From Norana najaformis (Eukaryota; Annelida; Clitellata; Crassiclitellata; Hormogastridae): DNA of 64,000 nucleotides. The position numbers and the translations under genes are program-made. The first letter of the stretch is position 1, and each line of letters begins with the position of its first letter. Shown piece by piece: positions 12,051-35,689 of the stretch. The DNA is taken from contig OZ029916.1 of assembly GCA_964023275.1 (NCBI GenBank), positions 25,930,953-25,994,952 of the forward strand. Direction: 5' to 3'. The notes under the pieces are model-generated. The model was given only the letters and a program-made list of their open reading frames with translations. It did no database searches and was not told where the DNA came from.

Positions 12051-12185
12051 GATAAATGTAAATGTACATGTTTTACTATAGCGACTGTAGGGCGTCGACC
12101 CTGCTCATTTTTCAATGAATCTATCGGGTGAGATCCTTCATCAGCGCTGCATATTTTGAATGCATTCCAGGCCATTTAGAGTCCC
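12051..12185 (+). repeat. Short dispersed repeat, copy 2
   Basis: AAATGTAAATGTACATGTTTT, then CGACCCTGCTCATTTTTCAA and GGGTGAGATCCTTCATC. It shares its first half with 21858-21955 and its second half with 10219-10318. Confidence 0.6.
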
Positions 12186-13915
12186 CATGCTAACCCAAGA
12201 TTAAAAGCTCTGAAATAAGCCCCGATCGTTGATCAAATCAGTATCGACCCACCCACTCACGCACAGAGGCGCCTTGACGTAAGCTTTAACCAATACGGCT
12301 AACCAGACCAGTTAAGCAATTCCGTGTATGTACGTATCTAGACTATTAGGCCTACTAGAAGCTCACTAAAGCGCTGCCTGCGTCAGCCTAAATGATGTTA
12401 AAGTCATTAAGAACAAAAAGTTAATCAAGATGCGAACAGCCGATAATAGGCATCATGTTCTGCAGATGGTGGAAGATGCTGCGTCCGGACATCCCTCAGC
12501 CACCAGCTGCTTTCTGGAGGATGACTTTCTTTAGCAGCCGACCAATTGGTCATAGAGATCTCCGCAGAAGAAGAAGAAGGTGGTGGTGGTGGTGGTGATA
12601 TAGGCCTCTCATCCTTAGTGTATAATTGTGCATAGATACTTCACATTTTAAATACAATTCCAGTACATGCTAACGACTTCCTTTTTATTTTGTTTCAGCA
12701 TTTTCGACGTGATTAAACCCAGCAAATAGGCTATAGGCCTACACAGAAGACCTAATCGCTAACACACGTGTAAATATTACAGATAGCCTTTTAGACGCTA
12801 CTAAGAGCCACTGTAGCTATGCTATTATACAGAATAATATGCTGAGCTGAGTAAGTTTTAAATAGACACAGAAATGTTGATACAAGCTGTTTGAAGTTCG
12901 AACCTCCGACCATATGGGCATAGGTCTGCGTAATGCTAACTTTGAACAAGAAATAGATTCTTAGTCCTAGCACGACGATCAACAGAAGCCTACTGGCCTA
13001 ATATGAAGCCTATACGTTAGGCCCTACTAATGAGCAACTTAACAGGCAAGGGGAAACAAATAGATGGGTTGCGATCAGCAATGTGCAGTGTATGATTTGT
13101 TTTTAATTAGTTGCTTTTGTTTTTCCGAGTATGCGGTTTGTACGGAAAAAGTCCATCTCCCCCTCACTGGTACTTATTTCCGAACAAAAAGCTTCTGCAC
13201 AGAAGTCTTCATTCCATGGCGTCCAACCTCCTGGTTGTTGCGATGGCTAACTGAAGCTCTCCATTCTCCATGTAGCTTAAGGCACAACAGATTCTCTTAA
13301 CAGCGACGGGTCATGAGATTTTCCTGCAGACCTATCATTCTGGAATAGAAAACTAGACTGCGGTTGTACAGAGCACACACTTGCTATTTCCTTCAGCAAA
13401 GTAGCTTTCCACATAAAGAAGATATCGAACTAGAAAATCTGACGAAAAGTTTACTAATAAACGGGAGCTGAATAATTAGACTACTGCCTGCATGTAGTTC
13501 TGTTGCCAATGAAGGAATGCGAAGGCGAGGCGAATCCAGGCTCTAAAAACGGGGGAAATGGTAACGCACGCAGTATGTAACTCTGTGGCAGAAAACGCCC
13601 TAGAGCATATCCTTTCTAATCGAATTTGCGAGAACCTCATGGGCTGTTCCTGGAAAAGGGGAGGCGGTTAAACTTCAACACCCCTGTGCAGCCTCGGCTC
13701 TGCAACCTCTGGATTATTAAGGAGTGTTTTCCATGTCATCGTTCACCATACTGCTGAAAATCGCTTCGAACCAGACCAACGTTTTCATGCCACCTACTCG
13801 TCTTATATTCACATATCCTCGGCCAGCCGAGACTAACTAGTGGTCAAGTCCCATCAAAAGATATCGTAAGAAAAACTAAGCACGACAGTCTGAATTCGTT
13901 TGATTAAATAATACA

Positions 13916-26632
<12,717 letters not shown>

Positions 26633-29039
26633 TCTATGGGGGCTTCAGTAAACGCATACGTTCACCCTTCACCCTACTCCCAAACAAAAGCCCAATATTC
26701 GCCCTTCACAGCGTTTCAAGCACCACTCCAGTCTTCACCATCCGTCCTGCACTCCACGTGACAACGCCCAGTTAGTACAGTGCTGTAGCCTGGTCCAGTC
26801 AGGGAACTTTCCAGAATGTCTAACAGCAACTGCAGCGCTCATCAATGTTGCCACAGCCTTCGGTGCCAGCTGGACGTCTGCCATCGCCAGGCAGCAGCCA
26901 CAAACACTGACCGGAAGTCAAACAGAACTGACAACAAGGCCCCAGAATTCTCCTCCGCTGCATAAATACCCCATACTGAAGTCATTGTAATGCGTGTTTC
27001 AGATGAGGCAAATGCGACAAAAGGTCCTGAGCACAAGGGGCGTTTATGCAAAAAGTGCCCTCTAGGTGTAACATTATTCTTGGTCTTCTGCTCTGCCCAC
27101 CCAGGTGTTCAGTTCCATGGTCATCTAACTGGTCGCGCAGGATACTGCTCAGAGGGGACTTGTTTGGACAAGCCCCTTCCAACAGGTAAGACGATACGAT
27201 TAGCCCGAAGCAGTCTAACAGCCCGATTCAGGTATAGGTCAACAGAGTGCAGCAAACACCGACTTCCCTCGATAAGCGAACGCTAATGCCTTCACAGTCA
27301 TCGACTATAACAGAAACCAGCGACTGAATTAATTACTAGCGCCTGTCCGTTTGATAGTCGTATTGCAAATTAAGCTGCCATAGGATGTCACCTAATGACT
27401 GTTGCGATAATCTCAACTCACTTAACTTTTCTTTATTAATCACATTTCATTAACGAAATCCAAACCACTCAAGACAATGCACTGTGTAGCATCGAAATCA
27501 ATTACTTATAAGCTTGCGGCAGTTAACACAAGCAAGCTTTACTACATATAAGAAAGTATGTAGGCGTACGTATGTATGTATGTAAATTAAAGTAAGCCTA
27601 TCGGGAAGATAGTATGACCTGGCCGTAGCTTATTGCTTATCACCCCAAAATTCACCCGGAAACCCTCTTCCATTATTGATTGAACCAATTTTAAAATGCA
27701 GCCTAATGGTAAAACTTTTTACGCTCACTTAGCCCTATACAAAGTTGCAAAGGGCGTTGCTATGGAATTATAGGATTTCTGTTGAAGAGTAATAGTGGTC
27801 AACAGTCTGTCATCGACTATCGGCTCGAAATAACATCGTAACTCTTCTGACTTATTCAACAGAAACATTCCATCTGGGTAACTAATTTATGACCTACTCC
27901 GTCCTAGTAATTCATTCACCGTTTCATAAATTAACGAAAATGTCATCAGATAATAAATAAACTCCAGAGCTATGAGTCTTTGGCTTGAGTTAATAACGAA
28001 CATGACCTAAAATCATTTCTTGACCTCCACTTATTTTATGACTGTCATATGTTTCATCTTTCTCGTATAAATTCAAAACGTCCTTCAGAATTTCTGAATG
28101 CCATATAAAATATTCACTGCACATACTTGTACACAAACTGACATCCTCTACGCTATATATTAATTAGCAAAGCCGTAAATTTCTGCCGAGTATGACGCAT
28201 GTGGACCTATGTAAATATATCTGTTGGGATACTTAGATAAATATATCCTATGTTATTACTATATCTTATACCAGCGTTTATTGTGGCATTTTAAATAACT
28301 TATCTAAGACAATCTCTTGATAAGCAACGCTATCTTACTGAGATCTTTATAACCTGGATGTCTTCTTATCAATGTTCGGCGTTTTTATCCGATTTTTAAA
28401 CCTCCTCCTTCTCTTCTGTGCCTATAATTATACTCATTTACGTCCAATATTCATCACACTGAGGCCACACAGGGTTCAATCCTCGTCCTAAAACGGTTCT
28501 TTAAAGTCTGTTTAGATCAGATATATAACCATCTGTGCAGTGGTTTGAAGAATTTTCTGCAAGGCGCTATATAAAATGTTGTGATACATTTTCTTAATTC
28601 CTCTGCACACAGATACTTGTACTAATTATACTTCGATTAGTTTGATAACCTATTTGGCTAAAGTTCCCTAGATAACTTTAAACTAATTCGACAGCGTTAC
28701 CACTATAGGCTTAGAAAAGAAGCCGAGGCATTTCGCCTGTCAGTTTGCTCAGAAAAACTTTAACGAATTGGGGTCAATGAACTATTTATTTCGTGGTTGT
28801 GTGTCACTAGCAAACTCTGACCAGAATAGTTTTTGCTAGCAATCAGTTGACACGATAGTCATACAAGGTCGACTGCTGTATTCAGGTATATTAACGCTCG
28901 TCGAGAAAACTCAGAAATCTGAATGTCCTAACAACGCTAAGCTATCCTCACATGACGGGTGACTTCAAGGTTGTAGTATACCCGTAATATGCTTACGGTT
29001 AGGCTAGGTCAGGCTTCAATAGCTACCCTTATAGACTCG

Positions 29040-29115
29040 TCTGTGAATGAGCTGGTTCCCGTGACTTGGCTTTCGCTAGGCGCTGTAGAAATCTCGAGAT
29101 CACTATTGCAAATAT
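29040..29115 (+). repeat. SINE-like short element, 3' end only
   Basis: CTGTGAATGAGCTGGTTCCC and GGCGCTGTAGAAATCTCGAG correspond, on the plus strand, to the minus-strand 3' end of the copies at 10863-11078 and 63722-63936. Confidence 0.6.
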
Positions 29116-29514
29116 GATTACATGCAAAGGTATGCCAATCAAGGCCGTCCGGATTTTAACTGGAGTCGTCGACTTTTGTGCTACGTGCATTGAGCTGTTT
29201 GCCAGCACGTCAACTGCTCGAGACCGGTTTTTTACTAAACATACATGGATAATCCATTAATTGAACCAGTTTCAGGCCGCCCGAAAATCACAGTTACAGC
29301 GGCCTGTATATTTAAGCCCACCGCATCTAAGGACTTTCACGACAGTAGAAGTAAATTTTTTACAGTAGAAGTATATTTTTTATGACCTTTATTATGTGGT
29401 AGCATTGTGAAAATGTAATGTATATAATGTATATAATATTTATAATGTTTATGTAATGTTTATAATGTTGTTTATAATGTTTATAATGTTCATTGTTGAT
29501 AGTTAGTTGATATT

Positions 29515-29640
29515 TAGGTGTATGTACGGCGTCGCACCGGCCGGTGTTGTGTTTTAATGGAGGCCACGAGCCAAAGGATTTCTGCATATGTTTTGTACGA
29601 GAGATTCATGTTGTCTTATTAAATTCTCGTGAAGGAAAAG
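29515..29640 (+). repeat. Dispersed repeat shared with 32490-32605
   Basis: Both have a TGTTG-GTTTT-ATGG start, AGGATTTCTGCA or TGGATTTCTGTA, a TTTGTACGA or TTTCGTACGA word and TGTTGT-TTATTA. The match is imperfect and the family is unknown. Confidence 0.45.
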
Positions 29641-30262
29641 TGGAATAACAATTGATAAGTCAAACAAACAATTGAAGCCACTAAAACTGTCATGCCTCTA
29701 GTGTTTTCGGCTTACACCGTCAAGTGTGAATACTGGGCCAGGTACCGGGCAGGCAGTTGAACTGGGGACAAATCAACTTAGAGGATCAAACTTTACGATA
29801 ATGATGACAATTAATGGACGATCCCTCTTGCCGGCAATAACAGGTCCTAATTAGGCGGCTGATTAAATATGCAAAGTGATAATGAAATCATACATGTAGA
29901 TGCATTGTCGTCAGTTATTCTATACTAGAAGGTCACAGTTTATACCTCAAACTAGCAGTGCACGTTACACCGCAGTTAGGCTAAACCAATGTCATATATA
30001 TATATATTGACTAGACATATATAGTCTAGCATTCACGATTATTCCTTGGTTTTATTATTTTATATATTTTTTATTATTTTATTATTTTATTTGTCGTTAT
30101 TTTATTATTATTTTATATTTATTTTATTATTTGTTTTATTATTTTATTATTTTATTTATTTTATTATTAATTTTTCATTAATTATTATACTACTTATTCC
30201 TTGTTACTCATTGGTTTTTCTCTGCCTCTATTACGTAAGCGCTTGAAAACCATTTTGGTTTT

Positions 30263-30322
30263 CTGTCGTATCTCTTGAAGATGCGCTATATAAATCTTCT
30301 ATCACAATTACAATTATCTACT
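30263..30322 (+). repeat. 60-bp direct repeat, copy 1 (copy 2 at 30530-30589)
   Basis: CTGTCGTATCTCTTGAAGAT through ATTATCTACT is repeated with one mismatch 267 bases downstream. It contains GCGCTATATAAATC, a word typical of LINE 3' ends in this window. Confidence 0.85.
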
Positions 30323-30675
30323 ATACAAATTACTATAGGTATGCCAGTGCAACTGGGGATTTATGGAGCGCCAATGAGGAATCTCTGAAATGTAATCTTT
30401 CTTCCTCCTTTCTGTTAAGTCTGTGGGCTCGCTGAGCATTGGTGTCGATCACTTGTTTGACCACCTGGTATCATCCATCCTATACAATTGTGTCATCCTG
30501 ATCGTTGTCCGTCTACCGCACAGTCAGACCTGTCGTATCTCTTGAAGATGCGCTATATAAATCTTCTATCACAATTACAGTTATCTACTTCGGACCTTCC
30601 ATACCGCGCGACCCCAGAGCTAAGTCAAGGACAAATGGAACGGAAACAATCCGGCCAGGAGAAGAAAAAGATATA

Positions 30676-32430
30676 CAGTGCTGGCCAGAGCATTAGAAAC
30701 GCATGAAAAAAACACTGAAAAGTGTATAAAATTATGCTTTCAATGCTCTGCACTAGTAATATCTTGGTTTTTTGAATTTATTATATTCTTTGGTTATAGG
30801 TGAAGGTTAGTTTTCATTGGAAAAGAATTTTTTTCATGGAAATTTTTAGTCTTTTGTCTAAAATGGGTAAAAGGTCAGAACATTAGAAACACACGAATGA
30901 AACTGTAAAACGTTCATGAAATTATATTATCAATGCTCTGCGCTAGTGATATCTATGTTTTTTGAGTGGATTATGTTCTTTGGTTATGTAGGTGAAGGTC
31001 ATTTGTCATTGAAGTAATTGTTTTTCCAGGAAAGTTTTATTTTTTTATTATCGAAAATGGGTAAAATTAAAGATTTAACACCGCGGAAGGTTTCTGCTGT
31101 GAAAACTTTGATTAAGGAGCAGTGCTACAGTCAGAGGGAGATTGCTAAAAAATGTGACATTTCTGCAGCTTCTGTTAACAGAGTTAAAAGAGAATTAGAT
31201 CTTGGTCAAGATTTCTGTGAAGAAAGAACCAAGAACAGGCAGCGTAGCGGCATGAAATCAAGGTTTTCTACTCGGACCAGACGAATTCTGATCAAACTCT
31301 GTAAATCCAATCGTAGAGCAACAAGTTGTGAGCTCTCTCGTCAGGTATCAGAGTATGGCGTAAAGGTTTCACCCAGAACTGTGAGACGTGAGTTGTGTAA
31401 TGCTGGATTAACTGCTCGGCGTCCTGTTAAGAAAGCCAAACTCGCACCGCCATGATGAAGAAGAGGTTGTTATGGGCAAAACAGTACAAAGATTGGACTG
31501 CCAATGACTGGATGAAGGTGTGCCTCAGTGATGAGAGCAAAATTGATATCCTTCGGGAGTCGTCATTGTTCGTTAGACGACGATGCAAGGAAGATCTTCT
31601 TCCAGAATGTGTTTCCCCAACCGTCAAGCATCCGACTTCCGTTATGGTTTGGGGCGCTATCTCTGCTCAAGGCCCAGGCCGTCTGTATATCGTGAACGGA
31701 ATCATGCGCCAAGACCAATACATTGAAATGTTGCGGGCTAGGCTGCTTCCCCAAATGGCCGCATGGTTTCCTAACGGCGATGGCATTTTCATGCAAGACG
31801 GAGCTCCTTGCCATACCGCGAAACGGGTCACTCAGTTCCTCAGACAGGAGAATATCCCTTTGCTAAGCTGGCCCGGCAATTCACCGGATATGAATCCGAT
31901 AGAGAATTTTTGGCATCTCCTGAAACGCAAGGTTAATGCAATGAAACCCACCACTAAGCGTTCCTTGATCGAATGCATACTGCTAATTTGGCATCATGAT
32001 CAAGACATCCGCGACATGTGTCCACGCCTGATACAGGGGATGCCAAAGCGTGTTGCTCAAGTCATTAGCAGCAAGGGTGGTTACACAAAGTATTGACATT
32101 GACATTGACAACTGGGTCCATTAGCATTTGGTAGTGCATATCCCACTGCATAATGATTAATGACACACTTTGAACTACATGTAGACGTACACATACGTAG
32201 TTTCGTACATGCACATTTCATGTATTTCGGCTGGAAGCTATCTGTAATGTCTAAAAAAAAAATTTGTTGATAACAAATCATTAACTAATAACAGAAAACA
32301 CTGTTTCATCTTATAAGCAACTTTTATTTGTTCTTCAAGTGTGTTCTGGCTAAAGAAAGGCATGCTAATTGCTAATTTCATTGTTTTTTCATGATTTTCA
32401 CAAGTGTTTCTAATGCTCTGGCCAGCACTG
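30676..32430 (+). mobile_element. Tc1-like (DD34E) DNA transposon, nearly full length
   Basis: The element is bounded by TA on both sides (30674-30675, 32431-32432). Its ends are inverted copies, CAGTGCTGGCCAGAGCATTA on the left and the reverse complement on the right. It is 1755 bp long. It carries a transposase with the Asp, Asp, Glu triad spaced as in DD34E, split by one frame change. The 5' untranslated part contains an internal duplication of about 190 bp (30688-30873 and 30876-31066). Confidence 0.93.
31057..32096 (+). pseudogene. Tc1-like transposase, broken by a single frame shift
   Basis: The first frame, 31057-31455, begins MGKIKDLTPRK. It has paired helix-turn-helix segments (SQREIAKKCDISAASVNRVK and VSPRTVRREL) that would bind the terminal repeats. 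The second, 31452-32096, carries the catalytic core: LSDESKID (first Asp), MQDGAPCHTA (second Asp) and NSPDMNPIENFW (Glu, 34 residues after the second Asp). The frames overlap by ATGA and would be continuous with one base added or lost near 31440-31455. Apart from this the protein looks intact, which suggests a fairly recent insertion. Transposases of this family cut and paste at TA sites in the nucleus. Confidence 0.9.
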
Positions 32431-32489
32431 TAAAGAGAGTGTTTTTTATCCAAGGTTTGGGATTAAGAAGCTTTTGTTGACAAGAGTGA

Positions 32490-32605
32490 TGTACGAGCCG
32501 TTGTTGCGTTTTCATGGCCGTCATGTGCCAATGGATTTCTGTACGGTGTTTCGTACGATAGATACCTGTTGTTTTATTATTTTCAAAGACGATCTGGACT
32601 AATGC
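32490..32605 (+). repeat. Dispersed repeat shared with 29515-29640
   Basis: See the copy at 29515. This copy starts 60 bases past the right end of the Tc1 element. 32606-33029 has no further recognisable feature except a short ACGTACGT-rich stretch near 32845-32880. Confidence 0.45.
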
Positions 32606-33029
32606 CCTATTATCCAAACCGTTTCACCAGAAACAAATAAAGAAACAATCTTAGTCTAAGACGCCCCGCGTCGTTTTATTATAAATTTGTTGGACAACTA
32701 TGTTTCAACGACTGCGAGAACTTTAAAAGGCGCTATACAAACATCTATATACAAATTTAAGTGTCCTATGGAACCGCAAGATAACTTCTAGTACAACTCC
32801 CTTTTTCAGTCATATAAAAATATTGAGAAAGCTGCAGCCGTGCGTATGTACGTACGTTGCACGTACGTGTGTATGTACGTTGGGTTGATTTAGATGCCCT
32901 GATATTATTAAAAAGTCATCTTTTTTATTTCTGCATTTATTATCTAATTTACTATCTAACGACTAAGCAGCAATCGATGGCGCTGAGCAACTGTGAATGA
33001 CGGACTTGCCAAGTTCTAGCCATACATTT

Positions 33030-33600
33030 GATTACTCAAAAGCTGCCAAAACAATCGAGAGAGGTCAACGACGAAGCACGTTCACTATTCACATGCTCCG
33101 ATGAGGTCAATTCCAGGTCCAAGGTCACAACTAGATTACGCACACAAATGAAGAAAGAGACACCAGGGAGACAATGCAGCAGATTAGGCAAATCGCTTGT
33201 GGAAATCTTGCTGCGACTACCTAAGCCAGATGGACTGGGCTTTGCCAAGATTCAGCCGGAGGCGGTTGGACGACGTTCAGGCACCAAGTACATACATCCG
33301 GTGTCTGAAGCATCTTTTCCTCTACAACAGCTGGGCCATGGACATATGCCTCAATGTCATCAGCATACCGATGGCCTGCAACCTCTACAGAAGAAGGGAC
33401 TAGGTTTAAATCAGCGATGCAGAACAGAAGCCCTAGGAGGAAATCCTGTGGAAGACCAATTGAGACAATGGACTAGTCAGACCGCGAAGAACCAAAAATC
33501 ACACCCTGAGTTCGCCTAAAGAGGAACAAACACAACCACGCCTGACTTCGACCAACTACATCGAATGACCTTCAAGGGCGCTCCAAAGAATGCCGTGATC
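33030..33600 (-). repeat. LINE reverse-transcriptase fragment (CR1-like)
   Basis: The minus-strand translation shows FLLGLLFCIADL (degenerate G-x-L-L-F block), then HRYADDIEAYVHG with the YADD catalytic motif, then SGLGSRSKISTSDL and VRNLVVTLDLELTSSEHVNS. That is the normal order of a CR1/L2-type RT. It is degenerate with a stop. A 163-residue plus-strand frame over it is an antisense shadow. Confidence 0.75.
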
Positions 33601-33815
33601 AGCAATGTCAAAGTTCGTATTCACGTCAAAAGTGGCAAGGAAAGTTACCTGTTAACCCGATCAACAGCCCCAAAGATGGTGAATGCATACTGTGATATTG
33701 CAATGCACTATTTCAATCATGATACTCTATATATTTAACGGTTATTCTGTTCCAATAAACTGATTGGTTCGTTGACTGATTATTAGTCGCCTGAAAGACA
33801 GAAAGTTTCGCCAAC

Positions 33816-34194
33816 CTGTATTCCTTGTTAAGCTTTGCCCGGACGCTGCGCCGCCTTGACCTCTTTCCACGATGTAGGGAGTGGCTGTTATCAGTGCACG
33901 CCGACGTGGCCAGGAGAGATAGCTCGACCATGGCCAGTGCCTCTCCGACATTTTGCTTAGCCGCATTCAGGGTCTCGACATCCTGGAAGAACTTCCTCCT
34001 GCGGTTCAGCTCATTCGTTGCCCAGGCCGTCTCGCTTGGATCGTCGTGTGAGGAGTGCCTCATCCGGCGCTTCCCCATCGCCAGCCTTCGAATCGCCCGG
34101 TAACAGTCCTCAGCATCGTAGTCGTACTTCACCATCGCAGCTGATGATGAAACTGCTGCTGATGCTGCTGCTGCGTCTGATGTTGATGCTTCTC
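33816..34194 (-). CDS. Candidate coding exon of an unidentified gene
   Basis: The minus strand is open from a plausible acceptor (GACTTTGTAG) to a plausible but weak donor (ACAG|GTTGGC). The translation starts with an Ala/Ser run from a GCAGCAGCA-type repeat. It continues with a well-mixed, charged sequence (MVKYDYDAEDCYRAIRRL, NELNRRRKFFQDVETLN, NVGEALAMVELSLL, GKRSRRRSVRAKLNKEYR) that looks helical and conserved rather than random. I do not recognise a family, and no partner exon was found on either side. It could be part of a gene whose other exons are not visible, a retrocopy, or chance. Confidence 0.4.
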
Positions 34195-34439
34195 CTACAA
34201 AGTCTACTCTGCGACATTCACGATGGCAGACGAAACGAAGAAAGTCAATCGTCGCTCAATGAACCATAAAACAGTTCGTCTCGCCTTCTATATATCTCTG
34301 GCAATTCGATTCGACATCATACAAATATATACACAGAGCAGAATGGTAATTTTCCGACTACCAGTCTGAACCGGCCTAGTATGTATGGTGGGTGATGGTA
34401 ATATCAGTTGGTCCCCTGCGTTCTCCCTCCACTCTGTCC

Positions 34440-34525
34440 CCTTCCCACCTCTCTCTCTTTTTCTTTCTTTCTTTCTCTCTCCCCTCTCCTCCCCCTCGCT
34501 CTGTCTGTCTGTCTCTGTTGCGATA
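34440..34525. repeat. Polypyrimidine tract
   Basis: CTCTCTCTTTTTCTTTCTTT and CCCTCTCCTCCCCC run, low complexity. 34195-34920 otherwise shows no gene. Confidence 0.8.
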
Positions 34526-34929
34526 CTCTTCTCTTCTGTCCGTCCCTGTGCATGAGTATGCATAAGTGTTTTCTTTAAAACGTTTAACTGCGGTTATTAT
34601 GATGTTGAATCCAATTACCGTATTAACGACGTTGATACTAGAAAGCCACCTGTCAGTCAAACCCTAATACGCAATGATTACCTGCAAACAGTGCGAACGG
34701 TGCAAACAGTACAGTCGGCAGTAGAGCAACGAAGTGGCTGGCAAGTGCTTGTCGCAATCGGCCGACAGGCTCAAGAGTTCTCTGGAAGCCAGCGGAGCTA
34801 TTGGCCTTTGTCAGGTCTAGTCAGAAACACTGAAATCTGTTTTGCCTAAAGTATACCCAAATACACTTGAAGGCAGATGACTTGTAGGCGTAGACCCATA
34901 TCCTATCACGTATTGTAACGGAGTATTGT

Positions 34930-35440
34930 ACGCGTGCATGCATGTGTGTGTGTATGTATACATGTATGTATGTACGTATGTATGTATGTATGTGTGTATG
35001 TATGTATGTGTGTATTTATATATGTATGTATATATGTATGTGTGTATGTATGTATGTATGTGTGTAATGTGTGTATGTATGTATGTATGCATGTATGTGT
35101 ATGTATGTATGTGTGTAATGTACGTATGTATGTGTGTAATGTGTGTATGTATGAATGTATGCATGTATGTGTATGTATGTATGTATGTGTGTAATGTATG
35201 TATGTATGTATGTGTGTATGTGTATGTAATGTGTGTATGTATGTATGTGTGTAATGTATGTATGTATGTATGTGTGTATGTGTATGTAATGTGTGTATGT
35301 ATGTATGTATGCATGTATGTGTATGTATGTATGTATGTGTGTAATGTATGTATGTATGTATGTATGTATGTATGTGTGTAATGTGTGTATGCATGTAGGT
35401 ATGTATGTATGTATGTATGTGTCTAATGTGCGTACGTATG
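34930..35440. repeat. TATG tetranucleotide satellite
   Basis: About 500 bases of TGTATGTATG with regular GTGTAATG interruptions, suggesting higher-order units. Long frames on both strands (His/Thr/Tyr or Cys/Met/Val) are artefacts of the repeat. Confidence 0.95.
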
Positions 35441-35459
35441 TATGTTTGTGTTATGTGAT

Positions 35460-35660
35460 TGTGAAGCACGATAGCCGATTGTGGGGCGCGGTAGCCGATT
35501 CTTTGTAAAGCGGAGAGTAAAGGTTTGAGTCCCGTCTGAAGTGATTGCTGTGTAAAGACCTTGAGCAAGTCCTTCACTCACAATTGCTCGACGCCATCGA
35601 TTGACGCTTATTCTTTAGAGAGTGACGCTCAATAAATGTAGAAATAAGAATAATATGTAT
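35460..35660 (+). repeat. tRNA-derived SINE candidate
   Basis: It begins with GGGGCGCGGTAGCCGATTC, has a B-box-like GGTTTGAGTCCCG, and continues with a body containing GTAAAGACCTTGAGCAAGTC, a word common in animal SINE/LINE tails. It ends in AATAAATGTAGAAATAAGAA. It lies between the TATG satellite and a LINE. Confidence 0.6.
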
Positions 35661-35689
35661 GTTATATGTATTTATGTATTTGTGTCTAT

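Larger units (their letters stand above)
10098..13915. other. Intergenic region between gpatch3 and the Polo-like kinase
   Basis: No credible coding exon is visible. It contains the upstream region of gpatch3, two copies of a short dispersed repeat (10219-10318, 12051-12185), one copy of a 215-bp SINE-like repeat (10863-11078), an AT microsatellite near 11970-12030 and several TAGGCCTA words. Confidence 0.6.
26633..30673. other. Intergenic DNA upstream of the kinase gene
   Basis: I see no convincing exon. It contains a 3'-end copy of the SINE-like repeat near 29040-29115, an ATGTTTATA-type AT repeat (about 29410-29490), a TTTTATTA-rich block (about 30040-30180) and one half of a 60-bp direct repeat (30263-30322; the other is 30530-30589). 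Promoter elements could not be identified with confidence. Confidence 0.5.

Noticed and set aside
33028-33519. 163-residue plus-strand frame
   Set aside because: Antisense shadow of a LINE reverse transcriptase whose YADD motif is on the minus strand.
34817-35577. Long frames of 165 and 223 residues on the minus strand and 151 on the plus strand
   Set aside because: They lie on the TATG satellite and have three- or four-letter composition (His/Thr/Tyr/Ile or Cys/Met/Val/Tyr).
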